From positions 1 through 56,064 of the forward strand of contig CASDWJ010000010.1 of assembly GCA_949284695.1 (NCBI GenBank): a stretch of 56,064 bases of DNA, written 5' to 3'. Under the pieces are notes generated by a model, which was not told the origin of the DNA, did not search any database, and saw only the letters and a program-made list of their open reading frames with translations. Source of the DNA: an uncultured Christensenella sp. GTDB lineage: Bacteria; Bacillota; Clostridia; Christensenellales; UBA3700. Within the stretch, counting starts at the first letter, position 1; each line of letters starts with the position of its first letter. A program made the position numbers and the translations under genes. Positions 1-6,838 of the stretch are shown piece after piece.

Positions 1-1057
1 CGATAGCGTGCTCGGGCGGATTCTTGTCGAGACCTTCCCACCAAACCGTGTTGTTCTCGAGGTTGTGGCAAACGTTGGTGAAGATGGTGTTCTTTCTGGT
101 AGCCGCAAGAGCGTTGGGGTTGGATTTCTGATTGGTGCCGGGAGCAACGCCGAAGAAGCCGTTCTCGGGGTTGATCGCGTACAGTCTGCCGTCCTTGCCC
201 TTTCTGATCCAGGCGATGTCGTCGCCTACGCAGAACACTTTGTAGCCGTTCTTTCTGTAACCCTCGGGCGGAATGAGCATCGCGAGGTTGGTCTTGCCGC
301 AAGCGGACGGGAATGCCGCCGCCATGTAAACGGTCTCCTTGTTGGGCTTTTCGATGCCGAGGATGAGCATGTGCTCAGCCATCCAGTTCTCGTTCTTACC
401 CTGATAGGAAGCGATACGCAGAGCGAAGCACTTCTTGCCCAGAAGAACGTTGCCGCCGTACGCGCTGTTGACGGAGATAATCGCGTTGTCCTCGGGGAAC
501 TGGCAGATATATCTCTTTTCGGGATCGACGTCGCATTTAGCGTGAGTGCCTCTGACGAAGTCGTTGCTGTCGCCGAGCGCCTTGAGTACGTCTGCGCCGA
601 CGCGGGTCATGATCCTCATGTTGAGAACGACGTAAATGCTGTCGGTGACCTCAATGCCGATCTTGGAGAGCGCGCCGCCTACGGGGCCCATCGAGAACGG
701 GATAACGTACATCGTCCTGCCCTTGTATGCACCGTCGAGAATGCCGTAGAGCGTAGCGTACGCTTCTTCGGGCTTCCACCAGTTGTTGGTGGGGCCGCAG
801 TCCTCTTTGGTACGGGAGCAGATGAAGGTCCTGCCCTCGACGCGGGCTACGTCGTTTTCCTTGGTGCGGTGCAAGAGACAGCCGGGGAGAAGCTCTTCGT
901 TGAGTTTGATCATCTCGCCGGTAGCGATAGCTTCTGCGGTCAGTTTGTCGTAGAGTTCCTGAGAACCGTCGATCCACACGACTTTGTCGGGCTGGCAACG
1001 CTTCACGGTTTCTTCGACGAACGCAAGCACTTGCTTGTTGGAAGTCAAATCTGTCAT
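1..1057 (-). CDS. pckG: Phosphoenolpyruvate carboxykinase (GTP), 3' part outside window
   Basis: Catalyses GTP-dependent interconversion of oxaloacetate and phosphoenolpyruvate in the cytoplasm. The first 352 residues are present and the C-terminal ~250 residues of this ~600-residue family lie beyond the left edge. Seen: substrate-site region NWWKPEEAY near residue 95, the GTP-PEPCK kinase-1a/P-loop FPSACGKTN near residues 247-255, and a VWWEG segment close to the truncation. The start follows an AAGGAG Shine-Dalgarno sequence. The ATP-type enzyme is excluded by the P-loop sequence. With the Re-citrate synthase-like gene further right it fits an anaerobe that runs a partial TCA cycle. Confidence 0.95.
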   Translation of the reverse strand, partial: MTDLTSNKQVLAFVEETVKRCQPDKVVWIDGSQELYDKLTAEAIATGEMIKLNEELLPGCLLHRTKENDVARVEGRTFICSRTKEDCGPTNNWWKPEEAYATLYGILDGAYKGRTMYVIPFSMGPVGGALSKIGIEVTDSIYVVLNMRIMTRVGADVLKALGDSNDFVRGTHAKCDVDPEKRYICQFPEDNAIISVNSAYGGNVLLGKKCFALRIASYQGKNENWMAEHMLILGIEKPNKETVYMAAAFPSACGKTNLAMLIPPEGYRKNGYKVFCVGDDIAWIRKGKDGRLYAINPENGFFGVAPGTNQKSNPNALAATRKNTIFTNVCHNLENNTVWWEGLDKNPPEHAI

Positions 1058-1134
1058 ATATGATTCTCCTTATAAAAAATATTTCTTATTAAAGTCGCGG
1101 CACTGATTTTTTACTCGGTCCCGCAATTGTTAAT

Positions 1135-1163
1135 ATTATATCAAACAATGTGTTTTTTGGCAA
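1135..1163 (-). promoter_or_regulatory. Promoter of pckG
   Basis: TTGCCA, 17-nt spacer, TATAAT on the minus strand. Predicted start near 1128 leaves a ~70-nt leader ending in an AAGGAG site. No riboswitch recognised in the leader. Confidence 0.7.
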
Positions 1164-1316
1164 TTAAAATACGCTCATTTTTGCAAGCGCCGTGCAAAAT
1201 AAAGAGCGTAGCGGCGAGGCTTTGCGACACATATATATAGTGGTTTAAAGTATTGCGCGTATATTATGTGCGTGATCCGCGATAAAATCCCTCTGCAGCG
1301 CCCTGTTTTATCCGAA

Positions 1317-1370
1317 CAAAAAAATCGCCCTCTTTGCGGCGCTCGCAAAAGCCGTTCCGCAAAGAAGGCG
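1317..1370 (-). terminator. Intrinsic terminator of rtcB
   Basis: On the minus strand a 14-bp stem (arms 1326-1339 and 1357-1370, one mismatch or wobble) is followed by a run of T (A tract 1318-1324 on plus). Confidence 0.85.
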
Positions 1371-1392
1371 CGTCGTCAGACGTGAAAAGCCG

Positions 1393-2568
1393 TCATTCGG
1401 CAGCTTTGTAGTTGTAGACGCTGAATATTCTCTTTTCTATATCCACGGTATCGCTTACGAGCCGCTCTATCTCCTCGGTCGGCTTGTATGCCGAAGGCGC
1501 TTCGTCGAGAGTTTCGGCGCACACCGTAGAAGAATACACGCCCTTCATGCTCTCTTTGTAAGCCTCGAGATCTATCTGCGCTCTTGCGGCGGCTCTCGAC
1601 ATCAGTCTGCCCGCCCCGTGAGGCGCGGAATAGTTCCAGTCGGGGTTGCCCTTGCCTATGCCTATGATACAGCCGTCGCGCATGTTGAGAGGTATCAGCA
1701 CTCTCTGCCCTTCTCTCGCGCAGATCGCGCCTTTGCGCACATAGCCGTCGTCACCGATGCAGTTGTGCAGAGTCGTAAACCCGTCCTCTACGTCAACGCC
1801 CGGGAAGCACGCGGCAAGGATCGCCGACGCGATCTTCTTTCTGTTGAGGTCGGCATAGAGCCCGCACAACTTCGCGTCGTGAAGATAATCGAGCATAACT
1901 CCTCCTTCGAGGTATGAGAGCGCTTCGGGCAAAGTATCCTCCGCCTTGAGCCGTGCAAGCGCAGGGGCGATCTCTCTGTCTCTCCTCTCTCTCTTGTAGC
2001 GCGCTATCAGTTCCTCGCTCATCAGTTTCCAACGCAACTTGATCGCCAGCTTCTGATAATAATTGGCGACCTGCACGCCGAGATGGCGCGACCCCGTATG
2101 TACTATAAGATAATACCCGCCGTCGTCGTCGACGTCGATCTCGATGAAGTGATTGCCGCCGCCGAGAGTACCGAGCGACGATTCTATTCTCGTCTTGTTG
2201 CATATATTGTCATAACAACGCAACTGTACGATAATGTCGCGCGCTTCAAGGGATATCTCTCCGACTTCGCGCCCCGAAGGCACGCACCGTCTGATCACGT
2301 CGTCGACCGCCGCGAAATCGGGCACAGCCTTGCCGAGCGGCACACAGAGCATACCGCATGAAATGTCTACGCCTACGAGATTGGGTATGACCTTGTCGCC
2401 GAGCGGCACGGTAAACCCGATCACACAGCCGTTGCCGGCATGAACATCCGGCATAACGCGTATGGGAAGCCCGTCGAACACGCCCGTGCCGCAGAGCGTG
2501 CGAAGCTGAGCAAGCGCGTTTTCACCCACCCTGTCGGTAAATATTTTTACGTTTCCGAATTCTATCAT
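1393..2568 (-). CDS. rtcB: RtcB-type RNA 3'-phosphate/5'-hydroxyl ligase
   Basis: Mn- and GTP-dependent ligase that joins 3'-phosphate or 2',3'-cyclic phosphate RNA ends to 5'-OH ends, used in RNA repair. The 391-residue protein has the family hallmarks: PDVHAGNGCVIGF near the N-terminus, the metal-binding Cys in GVDISCGM, the metal-binding His in GGGNHFIEID, VHTGSRHLG, and the guanylylated His context PHGAGRLMSR near the C-terminus. I chose the ATG before IEFGNVKIF because GAGGAGG precedes it at good spacing; an 18-residue upstream extension lacks an SD. It is monocistronic, with its own promoter and terminator. No archease or RtcA gene is adjacent, so the RNA substrate is not indicated. Confidence 0.95.
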   Translation of the reverse strand: MIEFGNVKIFTDRVGENALAQLRTLCGTGVFDGLPIRVMPDVHAGNGCVIGFTVPLGDKVIPNLVGVDISCGMLCVPLGKAVPDFAAVDDVIRRCVPSGREVGEISLEARDIIVQLRCYDNICNKTRIESSLGTLGGGNHFIEIDVDDDGGYYLIVHTGSRHLGVQVANYYQKLAIKLRWKLMSEELIARYKRERRDREIAPALARLKAEDTLPEALSYLEGGVMLDYLHDAKLCGLYADLNRKKIASAILAACFPGVDVEDGFTTLHNCIGDDGYVRKGAICAREGQRVLIPLNMRDGCIIGIGKGNPDWNYSAPHGAGRLMSRAAARAQIDLEAYKESMKGVYSSTVCAETLDEAPSAYKPTEEIERLVSDTVDIEKRIFSVYNYKAAE

Positions 2569-2621
2569 AAAGCCTCCTCGAGACGCGCAAATTATTTTCC
2601 TTCCGCGTCCCTGTATTTGCA

Positions 2622-2651
2622 ATTATAACCCACAGTGTACAATATTGTCAA
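2622..2651 (-). promoter_or_regulatory. Promoter of rtcB
   Basis: TTGACA, 18-nt spacer, TATAAT on the minus strand, about 50 bp upstream of the chosen ATG. Confidence 0.8.
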
Positions 2652-2802
2652 GCGCTATAACAAAATATTATAAAAATTTTCATACCCGTTCTTCTCGTCT
2701 TTTCTTGCGCGCAAAACGCATTTCGTGATAAAATTATCGTTGATTTTAAGACTTATTTCATAGACTCGGAATATACTCTTTTTGAATTCAGGGAGGCATA
2801 TT

Positions 2803-4140
2803 ATGAAAACACGGATATCAATCGTCACAATCATAGCGATCATAGCGGTAACCGTACTGATCGCCGCATTCTCGGTATCGTGCGTTTCTCCTGAGACGAA
2901 GGGCGACTCCGCATACGACATCGCCGTTAAGAACGGCTTTGAAGGCACGGAGGCGGAATGGCTGGAAAGTCTTAAAGGCGAAGACGGCACCGACGGAACG
3001 AACGGAGTCAACGGCACCGACGGGAGCGACGGCAAAGACGCTTTCACTCTCGACGAACTCGTCAACTATTATCTCGAGAACAATCCCGGCTCTACCGTAG
3101 AGGACTTCTACGCGTCTCTCGGTCTCGACGTCACCCCCAGCATCACTTCTGTCGTTCAGCAGGCGCTCAAAAGCTCGGTCGGCATAATCTGCACCAACAC
3201 GCGTTCCACTTCGTCGGGGTCGGGCGTGATATACAAGCTCAGCGGCAACAAGGCGTATATCATAACCAACTATCACGTGATATACGACAGCTCCACGGGC
3301 GGTTACAGCAACAATATTCAGATATATCTTTACAATCAGGTGCTTGAGGACGATCTGATCACCGCAACAGTGGTAGGCGCATCGCAGAGCAACGACATAG
3401 CGGTCATAGAGGCTCAATCCGATATGTTCCTCGAGGACACCGTTGCCGCGGTAAAAGTCAACACTTCCACTCCCACGGTAGGTCAGGCGACGTTCGCGAT
3501 CGGCACGCCTTCGCTCTACATTTTCTCGGTGACGTCGGGCATAGTTTCCGTCGAGACGGAATATATCACGACCAAGTATTCTTCGAGCGTAAGAGTTTAC
3601 CGCACCGACGCGGCGCTCAACAGCGGCAATTCGGGCGGCGGTATGTTCAACGAATACGGTGAACTGATGGGCATTTCGGACGCAAAATCCTCAGATACGA
3701 CAGACGACAACGTCTGCTACGCGATACCCGCTTCGCTCGCGGTCGCGGTCGCGGACAACATCATAGAAAACGGCGGTCAGCGCTTCGTACTCGGCATAAG
3801 CCGTCCTCTGTCGGCGAACTCCTCCCCCAACAATGCCGAGGACGTGACCGATATCAGCACATACGTTGACGAAAACGGCGTGATACGCACCGCTTATACC
3901 TACAAGATCTACTCTGTCGGAGAAGACACCGCGGCGTACGGCAAACTGTCTGTGGGAGACATCCTCGTCTCAATCTCCGTCAACGGCGGCGAAGCCGTGA
4001 AGATAGACGCTTTCTACAAAGCGCAGGAGGCCCTGATGGGCGTCAAGGTCGGAGACACCGTCACCGTGAACGTACTCAGGAACGGCGAAGCTATAGCGGT
4101 GACCATAACTGCCGAAGCGGCTCACTTCACCGCTATCTGA
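2803..4140 (+). CDS. Secreted HtrA/DegP-like serine protease with collagen-like linker and PDZ domain
   Basis: Predicted envelope protease. The N-terminus has a basic start and a hydrophobic segment ending in SVSC, a weak lipobox, so it is probably a lipoprotein. Next come an AYDIAVKNGFEGTEAEW module and about seven Gly-X-Y triplets (residues ~56-78), a combination common in Firmicutes surface proteins. The trypsin-like domain carries a full triad: His158 (TNYHVI), Asp198 (SNDIAVIE) and Ser277 (NSGNSGGGM). Residues ~340-440 resemble a PDZ domain (GDILVSISVNG, VGDTVTVNVLRNG). The start is the ATG after GGGAGG. It is monocistronic and followed by a strong terminator. The collagen-like spacer between membrane anchor and protease is the unusual part. 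Confidence 0.88.
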   Translation: MKTRISIVTIIAIIAVTVLIAAFSVSCVSPETKGDSAYDIAVKNGFEGTEAEWLESLKGEDGTDGTNGVNGTDGSDGKDAFTLDELVNYYLENNPGSTVEDFYASLGLDVTPSITSVVQQALKSSVGIICTNTRSTSSGSGVIYKLSGNKAYIITNYHVIYDSSTGGYSNNIQIYLYNQVLEDDLITATVVGASQSNDIAVIEAQSDMFLEDTVAAVKVNTSTPTVGQATFAIGTPSLYIFSVTSGIVSVETEYITTKYSSSVRVYRTDAALNSGNSGGGMFNEYGELMGISDAKSSDTTDDNVCYAIPASLAVAVADNIIENGGQRFVLGISRPLSANSSPNNAEDVTDISTYVDENGVIRTAYTYKIYSVGEDTAAYGKLSVGDILVSISVNGGEAVKIDAFYKAQEALMGVKVGDTVTVNVLRNGEAIAVTITAEAAHFTAI

Positions 4141-4159
4141 CAAACTGCTTAAATGCGAA

Positions 4160-4194
4160 AACCCTTCTCCGTCGACACGGAGAAGGGTTTTTTT
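4160..4194 (+). terminator. Intrinsic terminator of the HtrA-like gene
   Basis: A 12-bp perfect stem (AACCCTTCTCCG and its complement, 6-nt loop) followed by seven T. Confidence 0.93.
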
Positions 4195-4211
4195 GTTTGC
4201 CGTAAACGCGA

Positions 4212-4862
4212 TCAGAAAGTACGCCTCAGCTTTATCTTCTTTTTGTTCATCTCGATCAGACCGTCCGCCTGCATACGCGACAGCTCTCTCGTCATAGCGC
4301 TTCTGTCCGCGCAGATATACTCGGCAAGCCGAGTCACCGACATGGGCAGAAAAAATTCCCCGCCCTGATTCCTGGCAAGTATATTGAAATAATAAAGCAG
4401 TTTCTCTCTCGTCGTCTTTTTGGAAAGGATCTCAATCCTCTGACTGAGAGAAAGAGTCTTTCTCGCTATGAGTCCGAACATGTTTGAGACGAGACGGCTG
4501 TGATGCTCGCAGGCTTTTTCGCATCTTTTTGTTATCTGCCCGTACTTGATGAACATGACCTTAGCGTCGCTCTCCGCGATCACCTTTACACTGTCCCCCG
4601 CCGCGTTGGAAAACGCAAGCACCTCTCCGAAAATGTCGCCCGCCGAAAACAGCTCCATGACCGCGACTTCGCCGTTCTCGTCCGTGCGTATCATCGACGC
4701 GCTCCCCTCGAGCATGACGCCCACGTCGTCGCCCGTATCCGAATAGTCGCAGATCACCTCGCCTTCGCGGAATGCGTTTATCCTTGCGCCGAAACAAACT
4801 ATCATTTTCTCGAGATCGGACTCGGATATGCCCTCAAACAAATTTATTTCTCTGTATTCCAT
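4212..4862 (-). CDS. Crp/Fnr-family transcriptional regulator
   Basis: Cytoplasmic DNA-binding regulator of 216 residues. The N-terminal half is a cyclic-nucleotide-binding-like beta roll (GEVICDYSDTGDDVGVMLEG, FSAGDIFGEVLAF); the C-terminal third is a Crp-type winged helix (SVTRLAEYICADRSAMTREL). The Arg-Ser pair that binds cAMP in Crp is absent after FGE, and there is no N-terminal four-cysteine Fe-S motif as in Fnr, so the signal is not cAMP and not classical Fnr chemistry. Cysteines exist (for example RCEKAC) but no known cluster pattern is evident. Start has GAGG upstream. It is divergent from the flavodiiron operon, and a palindrome lies 14 bp before its ATG, so autoregulation and control of that operon are likely (inference). 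Confidence 0.9.
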   Translation of the reverse strand: MEYREINLFEGISESDLEKMIVCFGARINAFREGEVICDYSDTGDDVGVMLEGSASMIRTDENGEVAVMELFSAGDIFGEVLAFSNAAGDSVKVIAESDAKVMFIKYGQITKRCEKACEHHSRLVSNMFGLIARKTLSLSQRIEILSKKTTREKLLYYFNILARNQGGEFFLPMSVTRLAEYICADRSAMTRELSRMQADGLIEMNKKKIKLRRTF

Positions 4863-4875
4863 ATTTTCCTCAAAA

Positions 4876-4893
4876 ATGTTGCAAATGCAACAT
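4876..4893. promoter_or_regulatory. Palindromic Crp/Fnr-type operator
   Basis: ATGTTGCAAATGCAACAT: two perfect 8-bp arms around AA. Its centre is 42 +/- 1 bp upstream of the predicted start of the rightward transcript, the class II activator position, and it overlaps the poor -35 of that promoter. For the leftward regulator gene it lies between the promoter region and the SD, where binding would repress. Confidence 0.75.
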
Positions 4894-4911
4894 GTGTTTT
4901 TACAATAAATA

Positions 4912-4920
4912 TGTTATAGT
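4912..4920 (+). promoter_or_regulatory. Extended -10 of the NrdD-tail-like/flavodiiron operon
   Basis: TGTTATAGT, an extended -10 (TG one base before TATAGT). Predicted start near 4926-4927. The -35 position holds no TTGACA-like sequence, which fits activator dependence. Confidence 0.6.
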
Positions 4921-4974
4921 AATAACGGTTAAAAGTAAAGCGATTTAAAACACTATTCAAGGGAGGACTCAAAT

Positions 4975-5241
4975 ATGGTAAAAGTAAACGTAAACGGCGG
5001 CAGTCTCGATCAGAGAGAGATAGACGCATACATCGACTACGGCAAGAAGAAGTACCCCGACAAGAACATCGTCGGCATGGACGTGACGGTCGACGGCGAC
5101 TACGTAGACCTTAAATATACGTTCGGCACGGTCCCGTTCGAGAGGATTCGCCGCATAACGGGATATCTCGTCGGCACTCTCGACCGCTTCAACAACGCAA
5201 AGCGCGCGGAAGAAAGAGACCGCGTAAAACACGGCATTTAA
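4975..5241 (+). CDS. Small protein resembling the C-terminal tail of anaerobic ribonucleotide reductase (NrdD)
   Basis: 88 residues. The C-terminal part, RRITGYLVGTLDRFNNAKR followed by AEERDRVKHG, resembles the glycyl-radical tail region of NrdD, where cysteines bind zinc, and short proteins of this kind are often annotated as anaerobic ribonucleoside-triphosphate reductase. Here no cysteine is present at all, so neither zinc binding nor reductase activity is expected. It starts after GGGAGGA and is followed after 31 bp by the flavodiiron gene, so the two are co-transcribed. Role unknown; a partner or regulator in oxygen/NO protection is a guess from context. Confidence 0.8.
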   Translation: MVKVNVNGGSLDQREIDAYIDYGKKKYPDKNIVGMDVTVDGDYVDLKYTFGTVPFERIRRITGYLVGTLDRFNNAKRAEERDRVKHGI

Positions 5242-5272
5242 TCAACGATCAATCGAAACAGGAGATATAATC

Positions 5273-6475
5273 ATGGCGGCAGACAAGATCACCGACAAAA
5301 TCTACAGCGTGGGAGTTCAGAACCCCGACCTGCGCGTGTTCGACATAGTAATGGCAACGGAGTTCGGCACCAGCTACAATTCTTATATCGTCAAAGGCTC
5401 CGACGCGGTAGCGCTCGTTGAAGCGTCGCATGCGGATTTCGGTGGCGAATACGAAAAAAATATCCGCGAGGTCGTCGATCCCGCAGAGATAAAATACGTA
5501 ATACTCAACCATACCGAGCCCGACCACAGCGGCGCGCTCGCAGACATACTCAGGCTGTGTCCCGACGCAACCGTGCTCGCAACGGCGGTCGCGCTCAATT
5601 ACCTGAAAAACATCGTCAACGCTCCGTTCAGATCGAGACCCGTCAAGGACGGCGAGTCTGTCGACCTCGGCGGCGTGACGCTGACTTTCGCGCCCTCTCC
5701 CCTTCTGCACTGGCCGGACAGCATGTTCACCTACTGTCCCGAGGAAAAGGTGCTGTTCAGCTGCGACGTGTTCGGCTCTCATTACAGCAGCAAAAACATT
5801 CTCGACAAGGACGTGACCGACGTAGAGGGTTACAGAAGGGCGTTCAAAGGATACTACGACGCGATCTTCGGACCCTTCAAGCCCTTTGTCGTCGCGGGAA
5901 TGGGCAAGATAGCAAAATTCCCGTTCGAGACGGTCTGCCCCAGCCACGGTCCCGTGCTGACCAAGGACGGACAGCTCCCCTACGTGCTCGAAAAATACCG
6001 CGAGTGGAGCAAAGTCGTCAAAAACGCGGTCAAAACGATCCCCGTGTTCTATTGCTCGGCATACGGCTGCACCGCGAAACTCGCCGAAGCGATCAAAGCG
6101 GGCGTTAAAGAAGTCGTCCCGGACGCGGAGTGCGAGATCTACGACCTGATAAAAAACGATATGTCGGATATGCGTGAAAAGTTCAATTCGTCTGATGCCT
6201 GCGCGATCGGCTCTCCCACTCTCAATTCGGACGCTGTGCCGCCCGTATGGGATCTGCTCACGGGTGCGGACGCGATCAACTGCCGCAAAAAACCCGTTGC
6301 GGTGTTCGGCTCTTACGGCTGGAGCGGAGAGGCTGTGCCCAACCTCATAGCGAGACTCAATTCTCTCAAAACCGCCGTCGTCGGCGAAGGGCTCAGAGTC
6401 TGCTTCGTACCCACCGACGCCGACCTCGAAGCTGCGAAAGAATACGGCAGACAGCTTGCAAGCGCGGTTAAATAA
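5273..6475 (+). CDS. Flavodiiron protein (class A, O2/NO reductase)
   Basis: Cytoplasmic enzyme that reduces O2 to water and/or NO to N2O, protecting anaerobes. 400 residues: N-terminal metallo-beta-lactamase-like diiron domain with His80-x-Glu82-x-Asp84-His85 (NHTEPDHSG), His146 (LLHWPDSM), Asp165 (SCDVFGSH) and His225 (PSHGPV), all diiron ligands, then a flavodoxin domain from ~residue 250 (PVFYCSAYGCTAKLAEAI, FMN phosphate loop; SYGWSGEAV). No C-terminal rubredoxin or flavin reductase domain is fused, so electrons must come from a separate rubredoxin or F420/NADH donor not seen in the window. Second gene of an operon controlled by the adjacent Crp/Fnr palindrome (inference), ended by a terminator. 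Confidence 0.95.
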   Translation: MAADKITDKIYSVGVQNPDLRVFDIVMATEFGTSYNSYIVKGSDAVALVEASHADFGGEYEKNIREVVDPAEIKYVILNHTEPDHSGALADILRLCPDATVLATAVALNYLKNIVNAPFRSRPVKDGESVDLGGVTLTFAPSPLLHWPDSMFTYCPEEKVLFSCDVFGSHYSSKNILDKDVTDVEGYRRAFKGYYDAIFGPFKPFVVAGMGKIAKFPFETVCPSHGPVLTKDGQLPYVLEKYREWSKVVKNAVKTIPVFYCSAYGCTAKLAEAIKAGVKEVVPDAECEIYDLIKNDMSDMREKFNSSDACAIGSPTLNSDAVPPVWDLLTGADAINCRKKPVAVFGSYGWSGEAVPNLIARLNSLKTAVVGEGLRVCFVPTDADLEAAKEYGRQLASAVK

Positions 6476-6513
6476 AAGATCTTTCGACTTACGCTTTTAT
6501 TCACAACAATACA

Positions 6514-6545
6514 AAACGCGACCCTCTCACGGGTCGTGTTTTTTA
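6514..6545 (+). terminator. Terminator of the flavodiiron operon
   Basis: Stem ACGCGACCC/GGGTCGTGT (one G-T pair) with six T following. Confidence 0.85.
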
Positions 6546-6683
6546 TACGGTCAGAGCCGTCAGCCAAAAACCCGTGAGACAAAACTCTCTGCGTCAAAAC
6601 GGATTTTCTTTCTCCGCGACCAGTATCGCCCGCGCGATCCCAATGGCGCAACGCACGTTTTAAGATACGAGACAGGCGGATTT

Positions 6684-6803
6684 GCTGAAATTATACGAGC
6701 TCTTTTCACACGCAAACTAACGTGACAAAAATGCGACGAGAGGTCTTGCGGAAATTATACGAACTCTTTATATACACAAACATAACGCGGCAAAAAAATC
6801 CGA
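6684..6803. repeat. Two imperfect ~55-bp direct repeats, 64-bp period
   Basis: Copies at 6684-6736 and 6748-6803 share GAAATTATACGARCTCTTT and then a looser CAAA-TAACG-G-CAAAAA stretch. Read on the minus strand each contains GTATAATTT, but no good -35 was found. Function unknown. Confidence 0.7.
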
Positions 6804-6825
6804 CCTTTCGGTCGGAAGTTTTTAT
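6792..6825. terminator. Bidirectional terminator thrC / flavodiiron operon
   Basis: TCCGACC-TTTC-GGTCGGA hairpin, with seven A on its left (T run for the minus strand) and a T-rich run on its right. Confidence 0.9.
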
Positions 6826-6838
6826 TTCGTGATCAGCG

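Larger units (their letters stand above)
1058..1392. other. Intergenic region pckG-rtcB
   Basis: No gene seen. It holds the pckG promoter on the left and the rtcB terminator on the right; the ~150 bp between them carry nothing recognised. Confidence 0.6.
6476..6838. other. Intergenic region between flavodiiron gene and thrC
   Basis: No gene seen. It contains two terminators at its borders and a pair of imperfect direct repeats with a 64-bp period. Confidence 0.6.

Noticed and set aside
8-1063. Long plus-strand open frame opposite pckG
   Set aside because: It is the antisense shadow of a clearly recognisable PEPCK with P-loop and SD; high third-position GC leaves the reverse frame open.
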